DNA from: Sulfurospirillum arcachonense
Lineage (GTDB): Bacteria; Campylobacterota; Campylobacteria; Campylobacterales; Sulfurospirillaceae
Length of the DNA stretch: 5,343 nt
Direction of reading: 5' to 3'
NCBI GenBank assembly: GCA_015662785.1
Contig: DQTM01000060.1
Location: 1-5,343 of the forward strand
Shown here piece by piece: positions 1 to 4,863 of the stretch. A program made the translations under genes and the position numbers. Under the pieces are notes generated by a model. It had not been told where the DNA came from. It saw only the letters and a program-made list of their open reading frames with translations, and did no database searches. Each line of letters opens with the position of its first letter. Position 1 is the stretch's first letter.

Positions 1-75
1 TGTATAGAGTTAGTTAAGAAGCACCCTCAGTTTAGATTGAGTGTGCAGTTACATAAATACCTAGGAGTTGAGTAG
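1..75 (+). CDS. queE: 7-carboxy-7-deazaguanine synthase QueE, C-terminal fragment (5' truncated)
   Basis: Only the last 24 codons and the TAG stop (73-75) are inside the window, in the frame beginning at base 1. The peptide ends RLSVQLHKYLGVE, which resembles the C-terminus of QueE radical-SAM enzymes as I remember them (R-L-S-x-Q-x-H-K-Y-L-G). QueE converts 6-carboxytetrahydropterin to 7-carboxy-7-deazaguanine, the direct substrate of QueC encoded next. The stop codon overlaps the queC GTG start by one base (TAGTG), so the two are probably translationally coupled. The catalytic CX3CX2C cluster lies upstream and cannot be checked. The call rests on the short tail plus the neighbour. Confidence 0.75.
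   Translation, partial: CIELVKKHPQFRLSVQLHKYLGVE
63..68 (+). promoter_or_regulatory. Ribosome binding site of queC
   Basis: The AGGAG core inside the last queE codons sits 7 bases before the GTG at 75. It supports that GTG as the queC start, since no ATG lies nearby that would keep the SGGxDS motif near the N-terminus. Confidence 0.6.
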
Positions 76-737
76 TGAGTAGTGCATTAATAGTTTTTAG
101 TGGAGGGCAAGATAGTACAACTTGTCTTGGTTGGGCTTTGAAGAGATTTGATGAAGTTGAGACTTTGACCTTTGATTATGGTCAGAAGCATAGAGTAGAG
201 ATTTATCAAGCAAAAAAGATAGCAAAAGCTCTACATGTAAACAATCATGTTCTTAGCATTGATGCTTTTTCTCAGTTAAATGATTCTGCTTTGATAGATG
301 GAAGCCTTGATATAACAAGTCCTCACAGAAACAGACCAAATATGCCAGCTTCTTTTGTGCCAAACAGAAATGCTATATTTTTTACCCTAGCTCATGCTTA
401 TGCACAAAAACAAGGCATAGAGAATATCATCATAGGCATAAACCAAACAGATTACTCTGGATATCCAGATTGTCGTCAAAACTTCATAGAGGCGTTAGAA
501 TTGACTTTAAATCTAGGAAGTGACTCAAATATAAAGTTTCACTCACCACTTTTACACCTCACAAAATCTGAAACGTTTAATATGAGCAAAGAAGAGGGTG
601 TTTTGGACTTGGTTATAGACGAATCTCACACTTGTTACAACGGTGACCACAATACTAAAAACAGTTGGGGTTATGGCTGTGGGGAGTGTCCTGCTTGCGA
701 GCTAAGAGCAAAAGGTTGGGAAGAGTATATAGAGTGA
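75..737 (+). CDS. queC: 7-cyano-7-deazaguanine synthase QueC
   Basis: QueC is the ATP-dependent cytoplasmic enzyme that converts 7-carboxy-7-deazaguanine plus ammonia to preQ0, the precursor of queuosine in tRNA. The 220-residue protein is of normal family length. It opens with the PP-loop nucleotide-binding motif SGGQDSTT (residues 9-16). A family-type FVPNRNAIFF segment lies in the middle, and the zinc-binding cysteines are at the C-terminus: C187, then C202, C205 and C208 in GYGCGECPAC. All expected motifs are present, so the enzyme should be active. The GTG start overlaps the upstream queE stop by one base, and the TGA stop overlaps the GTG of the following TetR gene (GTGA). It is therefore the middle member of a tightly coupled gene string. 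Confidence 0.96.
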   Translation: MSSALIVFSGGQDSTTCLGWALKRFDEVETLTFDYGQKHRVEIYQAKKIAKALHVNNHVLSIDAFSQLNDSALIDGSLDITSPHRNRPNMPASFVPNRNAIFFTLAHAYAQKQGIENIIIGINQTDYSGYPDCRQNFIEALELTLNLGSDSNIKFHSPLLHLTKSETFNMSKEEGVLDLVIDESHTCYNGDHNTKNSWGYGCGECPACELRAKGWEEYIE

Positions 738-1309
738 AAACAAAAAAACCTACAAGAGATAAAATTTTAGATGCTACATTTAAATTGGTTTATGTTCATG
801 GATATAATGGAACAAGTATGGATATGATACTGAAAATGTGTGCCGTTCCAAAAGGTTCTTTGTATTATCATTTTTTATCTAAAAAAGATGTCGTCTTAGC
901 GGTAGTAAAAGAGAGAATTTCTCCACGTATGAATGATTTTTATGAGCTAAAACAGATATCTGATGAGCATGAAATTAATACAATTATTAATACAATTTTA
1001 AAAGTTTCACAAAAACAAGATCTCATCAAGTATGGGTGCCCTTTAAATAGGCTAAATCAAGAAATGTCCCCAGTAGATGAAGACTTTGATCGAGAGATTA
1101 ATCTTATCTATTTAAATATAAAAAATAAGATAAAAGTATTGCTTGAAAATAGTAATTTACAAAATCAAAAAGAGTGTGATTCTCTATCTGAATTTATTGT
1201 TGGTACTGTATGGGGAAGTTTATCACTAAGCCCAAATCAATCATCAAAGCAGAGATATTTAGATTCAATTAAACACTTGATTATTTACCTTAAAAGTCTT
1301 AAAAAATAA
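734..1309 (+). CDS. TetR/AcrR-family transcriptional repressor
   Basis: This is a 191-residue one-component regulator. The N-terminal TetR DNA-binding domain spans about residues 8-55: R8DKILDAT helix 1, the Y24NGTSMDMI turn, and the recognition-helix segment PKGSLYYHF (39-47) followed by KKD. The C-terminal ligand domain carries YGCPLNRLNQEMS (100-112), a signature I associate with a TetR C-terminal subfamily that also includes LmrA/YxaF-like repressors. The reading frame stays open upstream to an ATG at 665 inside queC. I chose the GTG at 734 because it overlaps the queC stop as GTGA, gives the usual short N-terminal arm, and drops 23 residues that are only frame-shifted queC. Two 16-bp palindromes just after its stop are candidate operators, so the adjacent AhpD-like gene is its likely target. 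I found no copy of that palindrome upstream of the regulator itself. The ligand is unknown; C36 and C102 make thiol or electrophile sensing conceivable but unproven. Confidence 0.9.
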   Translation: MKTKKPTRDKILDATFKLVYVHGYNGTSMDMILKMCAVPKGSLYYHFLSKKDVVLAVVKERISPRMNDFYELKQISDEHEINTIINTILKVSQKQDLIKYGCPLNRLNQEMSPVDEDFDREINLIYLNIKNKIKVLLENSNLQNQKECDSLSEFIVGTVWGSLSLSPNQSSKQRYLDSIKHLIIYLKSLKK

Positions 1310-1311
1310 AT

Positions 1312-1327
1312 TAGACCATTTAGTCTA
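1312..1327 (+). promoter_or_regulatory. Candidate TetR operator 1
   Basis: TAGACCATTTAGTCTA is an imperfect 16-bp palindrome. With flanking T1311 and A1328 its arms are TTAGAC/GTCTAA. It begins 2 bases after the repressor stop codon and matches the reverse complement of operator 2 at 15 of 16 positions. TAGAC-n-GTCTA cores are typical of some TetR-family operators, LmrA/YxaF boxes included. Confidence 0.7.
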
Positions 1328-1339
1328 ATTTAAGATAAT
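1312..1339 (+). promoter_or_regulatory. Candidate promoter of the AhpD-like gene
   Basis: GATAAT at 1334-1339 is a 5-of-6 match to a -10 box. TAGACC at 1312-1317 is a 4-of-6 match to a -35 box with a 16-base spacer. The -35 lies inside operator 1, and the predicted start near 1346 puts operator 2 at about +15 to +30, a layout suited to repression. An alternative -10 is TATTAT at 1341-1346. Assignment is by eye in AT-rich DNA. Confidence 0.4.
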
Positions 1340-1359
1340 TTATTATATCATCTCTTTTG

Positions 1360-1375
1360 TAGACTAAATAGTCTA
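1360..1375 (+). promoter_or_regulatory. Candidate TetR operator 2
   Basis: TAGACTAAATAGTCTA is a 16-bp palindrome with perfect 7-bp arms (TAGACTA/TAGTCTA) around an AA centre. Its centre is 48 bp from that of operator 1, and it ends 19 bases before the AhpD-like ATG. A bound repressor here would block initiation or early elongation. Confidence 0.72.
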
Positions 1376-1394
1376 ATAATTCAAAGGAGAATAG

Positions 1395-1916
1395 ATGTTT
1401 ATAATAGAACCAATAAAAAAAGAAAATGCAACAGGTGAGCTAAAAGTTTTATATAGAATGATCGAGAGAAGCTTAGGATTTGTACCTCCTCATTTTGAAC
1501 TTTTTGCTACTATTGACATTGAAGCAATGAAAGAGTTTGTACAGTACAATCAGTACATGATGACGCATAAAAAAATAGATAAAGATATTTTGCCATATAT
1601 GAGATTGTATATAGCAAATAAAGAGTGTAGAGGTTACTGCACAACTTTCAATAGAACAATGCTTTTAAATATGGGAGCAGATGAAAAAATTATAAATAAT
1701 ATAGTAGATGAGATAATAAATATTCCCTTCAAAAATGAACAAAAAACCTTAGTATTAAAAGTTTTAAGAGCTTTATATAATCCAGAAGATTTTAATCAAG
1801 ATGACTTAAATGAGTTATATGAATTAGGTTTTAATGATAAAAATTTCTTTGATTTACTTAGTTATATGTCTAATTTTATGAGTAAGAGTAAAATAATAGA
1901 AGTTTATTTAAAATAA
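1395..1916 (+). CDS. AhpD-like / carboxymuconolactone decarboxylase-family protein
   Basis: This 173-residue all-helical protein has no signal peptide, so it is probably cytoplasmic. The N-terminal pattern (residues 10-35, ATGELKVLYRMIERSLGFVPP, then HFELFA) and the central Cys-rich motif NKECRGYCTTFN (75-86) fit the AhpD/CMD superfamily, whose members are thiol-disulfide peroxidase partners, peroxidase-related proteins or decarboxylases. The motif is not canonical: C78 and C82 are spaced CX3C instead of CX2C, and the His expected soon after the second Cys appears as N86. Catalysis may therefore differ from AhpD. The start is firm: AAGGAG at 1384-1389 precedes ATG 1395. Expression is probably controlled by the upstream TetR protein through the two palindromes. 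The gene is visibly more AT-rich than queC, which could mean transfer together with the regulator. The true substrate cannot be named. Confidence 0.72.
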   Translation: MFIIEPIKKENATGELKVLYRMIERSLGFVPPHFELFATIDIEAMKEFVQYNQYMMTHKKIDKDILPYMRLYIANKECRGYCTTFNRTMLLNMGADEKIINNIVDEIINIPFKNEQKTLVLKVLRALYNPEDFNQDDLNELYELGFNDKNFFDLLSYMSNFMSKSKIIEVYLK

Positions 1917-1922
1917 TTTTTT

Positions 1923-1970
1923 ATCAAGTGAAGTTTTATATGTGAGTTTATTTTCTCCACTTGGTGAGAT
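1923..1970 (+). terminator. Possible long-loop terminator between convergent genes
   Basis: Bases 1923-1933 can pair with 1955-1965: core CAAGTG with CACTTG, one G-U pair, one mismatch, about 21 bases of loop. A weak T-run follows (ATTTTAAAATTT). It lies between the convergent AhpD-like and cupin stop codons. The long loop and poor T-tract keep this tentative. Confidence 0.3.
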
Positions 1971-1982
1971 TTTAAAATTTAA

Positions 1983-2330
1983 TTAAAGCATTTTAATGCA
2001 ATCTTCTTTTGTATTAATCATACATAAAAATTCATACTCTTTATTGTAACATGCTTCATAGTAGTGGTTTATTCCAGCAGGAATATAGATAAAATCACCT
2101 TTTTTTGCGTGGTAGACATCATCACCAACTACAACTTTTGCTTCGCCTTCTAGGACGTATTGTTGGTGTTGAATTATGTTAGTATGGTTTGGCATACTTC
2201 CGCCTGGTTTCATAGATATTTTTCTTACTATGAAATCTTTGTCTTCACTTGGAGTTAAGACAGCTATAGTTGTTTTTTGTGTTTTTGGTACATTGTTTCT
2301 TTTAAAACTATCACTACTTTTACAATACAT
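1983..2330 (-). CDS. Small single-domain cupin protein (Cupin_2 type)
   Basis: This 115-residue soluble cupin has no signal peptide. The first cupin motif is recognisable in PGGSMPNHTNIIQHQQYVLEGE (residues 42-63) but is altered. H49 is kept, the second His of the usual HxH is N51, and the Glu that normally follows H55 is Q56. The second motif is intact: G78DFIYIPAGINH89. Together these give a jelly-roll barrel with a partly substituted metal site (H49, H89, and perhaps H55/Q56). Enzymatic and pure sensing or binding roles are both open, and no substrate can be assigned. The ATG at 2330-2328 has a good ribosome site, AAAGGA on the minus strand (2337-2342). The gene is transcribed alone. It diverges from the SHP operon across 116 bases that contain a tandem repeat, so the two units may be co-regulated. 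Confidence 0.82.
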   Translation of the reverse strand: MYCKSSDSFKRNNVPKTQKTTIAVLTPSEDKDFIVRKISMKPGGSMPNHTNIIQHQQYVLEGEAKVVVGDDVYHAKKGDFIYIPAGINHYYEACYNKEYEFLCMINTKEDCIKML

Positions 2331-2359
2331 GTAAATCCTTTTTTAAATTATTTTATCAT

Positions 2360-2381
2360 AAATTGTAAAGAAATTGTAAAG
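2360..2381 (+). repeat. Perfect 11-bp tandem repeat, candidate OmpR/PhoB-type regulator site
   Basis: AAATTGTAAAG occurs twice back to back (2360-2370 and 2371-2381). Read as half-sites this is TTGTAAA-4 bp-TTGTAAA, an 11-bp periodicity like that bound by winged-helix response regulators as head-to-tail dimers. The half-site recurs inverted as TTTACAA at 2398-2404 and, near-match, as TACAATTT at 2413-2420. It overlaps a candidate -35 for the downstream operon. Confidence 0.6.
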
Positions 2382-2392
2382 AAGTATATTAT
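2363..2392 (+). promoter_or_regulatory. Candidate promoter of the SHP-DHC-cytochrome b operon
   Basis: TTGTAA at 2363-2368 could serve as the -35 box and TATATT (2385-2390) or TATTAT (2387-2392) as the -10, with 16- or 18-base spacing. The start would be near 2398, giving a leader of about 50 bases. The -35 overlaps the tandem repeat, consistent with activator control. By eye only. Confidence 0.4.
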
Positions 2393-2435
2393 CTGAATTT
2401 ACAAAGTAGGAATACAATTTCATTATCAAATTAAT

Positions 2436-2440
2436 AAAGG
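2436..2440 (+). promoter_or_regulatory. Ribosome binding site of the SHP-like gene
   Basis: AAAGG ends 6 bases before ATG 2447. It fixes the start that gives a complete signal peptide. Confidence 0.6.
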
Positions 2441-2446
2441 TCAATT

Positions 2447-2860
2447 ATGAAAAGAAGAGTACTGTTTTTACTTTTGCCATTATCTGTTTTTGCTTCATCA
2501 TTTAATCCACAAATGCAAGGATACATAGATGATTTAAAAGTAGAAGCAAAAGGTAATAATCCAGATTTTATAGATTTCAGTGTTCAACGTGGTGAACAAA
2601 TATTTACAACAAGTCATATAGGTAAGAGAGGGGAACGCATATCATGTACAAGTTGCCATAGTTTAAATCTAAGAAATAATGGTAAAAATATACATACAAA
2701 TAAAGTTTTAGAACCACTTTCTCCATCAAAAAATACAAAAAGATTAGTTAAAGTCAAAAATGTCAAAAAATGGTTAAGACGAAATTTTAATGATGTATAC
2801 ACCAAAGAGGGAACAGCGCTTCAAAAAGGTGATGTTCTTTATTATATAAATTCAAAATAG
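2447..2860 (+). CDS. Periplasmic monohaem cytochrome c, SHP-like (DUF1924 family)
   Basis: This 137-residue exported protein has a Sec signal peptide (KRR, a hydrophobic core, and a likely cut after VFA at 16 or the next Ser). It carries one haem-c site, C67TSCH71. Around it are the features I recall from SHP (sphaeroides haem protein): the segment FSVQRGEQIF before the haem, EPLSPSKN (89-96), and KKWLRRNFNDV (107-117) followed by EGTALQKGDVLYYI. In characterised SHP the sixth haem ligand is an unusual Asn that leaves on reduction so that O2 or NO can bind. N113 in RRN is the best candidate here. Relatives I remember carry two Cys near this Asn (RRNC...ECT); here they are F114 and G122, so that disulfide would be missing. 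The neighbours, a DHC and a cytochrome b, match the known SHP cluster and make the family call strong. It is probably the terminal acceptor of the chain. Its real substrate is unknown. Confidence 0.85.
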   Translation: MKRRVLFLLLPLSVFASSFNPQMQGYIDDLKVEAKGNNPDFIDFSVQRGEQIFTTSHIGKRGERISCTSCHSLNLRNNGKNIHTNKVLEPLSPSKNTKRLVKVKNVKKWLRRNFNDVYTKEGTALQKGDVLYYINSK

Positions 2861-2873
2861 AAAGGGAGAAGTT

Positions 2874-3368
2874 ATGAAAAAAATAGTAAGTTTGATAGTA
2901 TTAATAGTAGGTATATCTTATGCAAGTGGGGTAAAACCAGTAGATAATCAACTCTATAAAGATGAGTGTGCTAGTTGTCATTTTGGGTTTCAGCCAGGGT
3001 TATTGCCAGCTCGTTCTTGGGTTAAACTCATGGGTGATTTAGAAAACCATTTTAAAGATGATGCTAGTTTAGATAAAAAAGACGTAGAAACATTAACACA
3101 GTATTTGGTAAAAAACTCTAGTGATAATTCGAGAAATTATAAAAGAAGTAGAAAAATCACAGATTCAATCCCAAGAAGTAGCACTCCTGTTAGAGTAAGC
3201 CAAACTCCTTACTTTAAAAAAGAGCATAGAGAACTAAGAGAAACCATGATAAGCCAAAAAGAGGTAAAAAGTATAGCTAATTGTACGGCATGTCACACAA
3301 CAGCTTCAAAAGGAGTATATAAAGAAAGATATATAAACATTCCAAACTATGGAAAATGGGATGACTAA
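2874..3368 (+). CDS. Dihaem cytochrome c (DHC family), periplasmic
   Basis: This is a 164-residue exported protein. The signal peptide spans residues 1-18 (KKIVSLIVLIVGISYAS). There are two haem-c sites, C32ASCH36 and C137TACH141. H59 in LENHF, in the conserved run before DDASLD, and H118 in KKEHREL are the likely distal ligands, which would make both haems bis-His as in the characterised DHC. In known systems DHC hands electrons to SHP, and the SHP-like gene lies 13 bases upstream. The ribosome site GGGAG (2864-2868) before ATG 2874 is strong. The last 8 bases overlap the preferred start of the membrane cytochrome gene. The C-terminal domain of that next protein is a clear paralogue, about one third identical by eye with almost no gaps. 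Confidence 0.9.
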   Translation: MKKIVSLIVLIVGISYASGVKPVDNQLYKDECASCHFGFQPGLLPARSWVKLMGDLENHFKDDASLDKKDVETLTQYLVKNSSDNSRNYKRSRKITDSIPRSSTPVRVSQTPYFKKEHRELRETMISQKEVKSIANCTACHTTASKGVYKERYINIPNYGKWDD

Positions 3369-4479
3369 AAGCTATATTTGGCCAGTAGCCAATAGAGTTT
3401 CACATGTTTTATTGATGGTGTTTTTTACACTGTCATATATCCTAGCAGATTTTGATAGATATCTTAGTTTGCACGTGGCTTTTGGGCTTGCATTAGGAGT
3501 AGTTTTTTTGTTTAGGATAGTATGGGGATTTATTGGTCCCAAACATTCTAAGTTTAAGGATTTTAACTTTAACCTCTATGATTTGAAAAATTATCTGTTT
3601 TCTATATTTGTTAAAACAAAAGAGTACGCAGGACATAATCCTGCTTCAAGTTATGCAATAGTAGCTATGATAGTAGTTGCTTTTTTGACTATTGTCAGTG
3701 GTCTTTTTGCTTATGGGATTGAAGAAAACCGTGGAGTGTTATCCTTTTTACACCAATCTTTTTTTAGAGATATGGAAGTTTTTGAAGATATACATGAGTT
3801 CTTTGCAAATCTTTTTTTAGCAATTATAGTTTTACATGTAGCGGGAAGTTTGGTTGATAGGTTTATCAAAAAAAGTGATGCTATTGATTCTATGATTAGT
3901 GGATATAAAGTGCTTTCATCAAAAGTAGATATCAAAGTAAATTTAGCACAAAAATTATTTGGAATTATTTGGATTGTAGTCTCTTTATTTAGTTTGTATT
4001 ATCTGATTTTTACTAAAGGCAATATTTTTATAGCAAGTTCGTATGTAAAACAGGATTATACTGTTTTACATAAAGATTTTTCAGAAGAATGTGGTAGTTG
4101 CCATATAACTTATCCTCCATATTTACTTTCTAAAAACTCTTGGATTAGTATGATGAAAAATCTAGAAAATCATTTTGATGATGATGCCTCATTAGATGAA
4201 GTGACAAATCAATCAATACTATCTTTTCTTATGCACAATAGTGCCGAAAATTCTACTCATAAGAGTGCATTAAAAATATTAAAAAGTTTAAAAGATAATA
4301 ATAGTACAATAGCTATAACAAAGACGCCATATTGGAGAAAAAAACATGATGAGATTGAGAAATCTGTGTTTGCAAGCAATGAGGTAAAAAGTAGGGCGAA
4401 TTGCAAAGCTTGCCATGAGAATATTGAGAATGGTTTACTTGAATACGATTTGATAAATATACCAGATATAAAAGGATAA
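3361..4479 (+). CDS. Cytochrome b561 fused to a C-terminal dihaem cytochrome c (DHC) domain
   Basis: This 372-residue membrane protein probably carries quinol electrons to the periplasm. Residues 1-170 form a cytochrome b561 (Ni,Fe-hydrogenase type) domain with four helices (about 13-31, 35-57, 98-121, 146-165). Candidate haem-b ligands are H15, H38, H145 and H159. A positively charged linker and a fifth helix (about 199-218) put the C-terminus outside. There a complete DHC domain carries C244GSCH248, H271 (LENHF), H329 (KKHDEI) and C348KACH352. This copy aligns with the free-standing DHC encoded just upstream, down to the shared INIP near the end. The frame is open from ATG 3349, but I prefer ATG 3361: GGAA at 3351-3354 provides a ribosome site, and IWPVANRVSH then begins where b561 proteins usually do. 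Either start overlaps the DHC gene, implying translational coupling. Characterised SHP clusters, as I recall them, carry a separate cytochrome b, so the fusion is notable. Confidence 0.88.
   Translation: MTKSYIWPVANRVSHVLLMVFFTLSYILADFDRYLSLHVAFGLALGVVFLFRIVWGFIGPKHSKFKDFNFNLYDLKNYLFSIFVKTKEYAGHNPASSYAIVAMIVVAFLTIVSGLFAYGIEENRGVLSFLHQSFFRDMEVFEDIHEFFANLFLAIIVLHVAGSLVDRFIKKSDAIDSMISGYKVLSSKVDIKVNLAQKLFGIIWIVVSLFSLYYLIFTKGNIFIASSYVKQDYTVLHKDFSEECGSCHITYPPYLLSKNSWISMMKNLENHFDDDASLDEVTNQSILSFLMHNSAENSTHKSALKILKSLKDNNSTIAITKTPYWRKKHDEIEKSVFASNEVKSRANCKACHENIENGLLEYDLINIPDIKG
4471..4476 (+). promoter_or_regulatory. Ribosome binding site supporting a TTG start
   Basis: AAAGGA lies in the last codons of the cytochrome b gene, 6 bases before TTG 4483. 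No ATG or GTG is available in this frame ahead of the signal peptide, so this site decides the TTG start. Confidence 0.65.
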
Positions 4480-4482
4480 AAA

Positions 4483-4863
4483 TTGAGAATTTTACTTATT
4501 TTTTTACTGCTATTTACTTTTATATATGCTGATAGGGATGATGATAGAAAGCATCATTATAGTAAAGATCTTCGTTATTTAAAACTCTCATCTACTCAAA
4601 AAAAAGAGATGAAAGTTATTTTAAAAAAGTACAGAAAAGAGATAAGAGAGTTTCGAGAATATAAAGAAGATTTAGTAGAAGAAAAAGAAAAACTGTTTAT
4701 AGAAGATATTTTAAATGAAAGCAAAATAAGAGAGATAAATCAAAAAATCAGTGAGTTTTCTACAAAAATAGAGATAAATTTTTTGAAAGAAATTCATAAC
4801 CTTTTATCACTAAAACAGAAAAAAAGATTTAAAAAGTATATTGAAGAGTGGGAGATAGAGTGA
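4483..4863 (+). CDS. Exported LTXXQ-motif protein (Spy/CpxP-like)
   Basis: This small 126-residue periplasmic protein starts at TTG. The signal peptide is short (MRILLIFLLLFTFIYA, likely cut after A16). The mature part opens with a charged D17RDDDRKHHY stretch containing two His, which could bind metal. The rest is highly charged and almost entirely helical. It carries two LTXXQ-like motifs, L35SSTQ39 and L108SLKQ112, in the same relative places as in Spy/CpxP/ZraP proteins, which act as periplasmic chaperones or as modulators of histidine kinases. There are no cysteines. The stop codon overlaps the GTG of the response regulator gene (GTGA), tying it to a two-component system as in cpxP-cpxRA-type arrangements. 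It may sense damage or ligand in the periplasm where the cytochromes work. Family assignment rests on the motifs and architecture; overall similarity to Spy cannot be judged by eye. Confidence 0.7.
   Translation: MRILLIFLLLFTFIYADRDDDRKHHYSKDLRYLKLSSTQKKEMKVILKKYRKEIREFREYKEDLVEEKEKLFIEDILNESKIREINQKISEFSTKIEINFLKEIHNLLSLKQKKRFKKYIEEWEIE

Noticed and set aside
665..733. Upstream extension of the TetR reading frame to an ATG within queC
   Set aside because: The extra 23 residues overlap the conserved zinc-cysteine end of queC in another frame, do not fit the N-terminus of TetR proteins, and a GTGA-coupled GTG start at 734 is available.
1311..1328. Palindrome after the TetR stop as a rho-independent terminator
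   Set aside because: The stem would be only 6 bp and AT-rich with no T-run after it, and a near-identical copy occurs upstream of the next gene. An operator role explains both copies better.
1988..1999. GCATT-TT-AATGC palindrome at the end of the cupin gene
   Set aside because: The 2-base spacer is too small for an RNA hairpin, it lies in coding sequence, and such short palindromes are common in AT-rich DNA.
2319..2325. Additional TTTACAA half-site in the first codons of the cupin gene
   Set aside because: It is a single 7-base AT-rich match inside coding sequence with no phased partner, so chance is a sufficient explanation.
2614..2805. 63-codon reading frame on the minus strand
   Set aside because: It lies antisense within the SHP-like gene across its haem motif, has no family resemblance and no good ribosome site.
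3349..3360. ATG at 3349 as start of the cytochrome b561-DHC gene
   Set aside because: It has no recognisable ribosome site and adds four residues. ATG 3361 has GGAA upstream and a b561-like N-terminus. The earlier start cannot be fully excluded.
3711..3935. 74-codon reading frame on the minus strand
   Set aside because: It is antisense to the b561 transmembrane region; composition is as expected for a shadow frame and no motif is seen.
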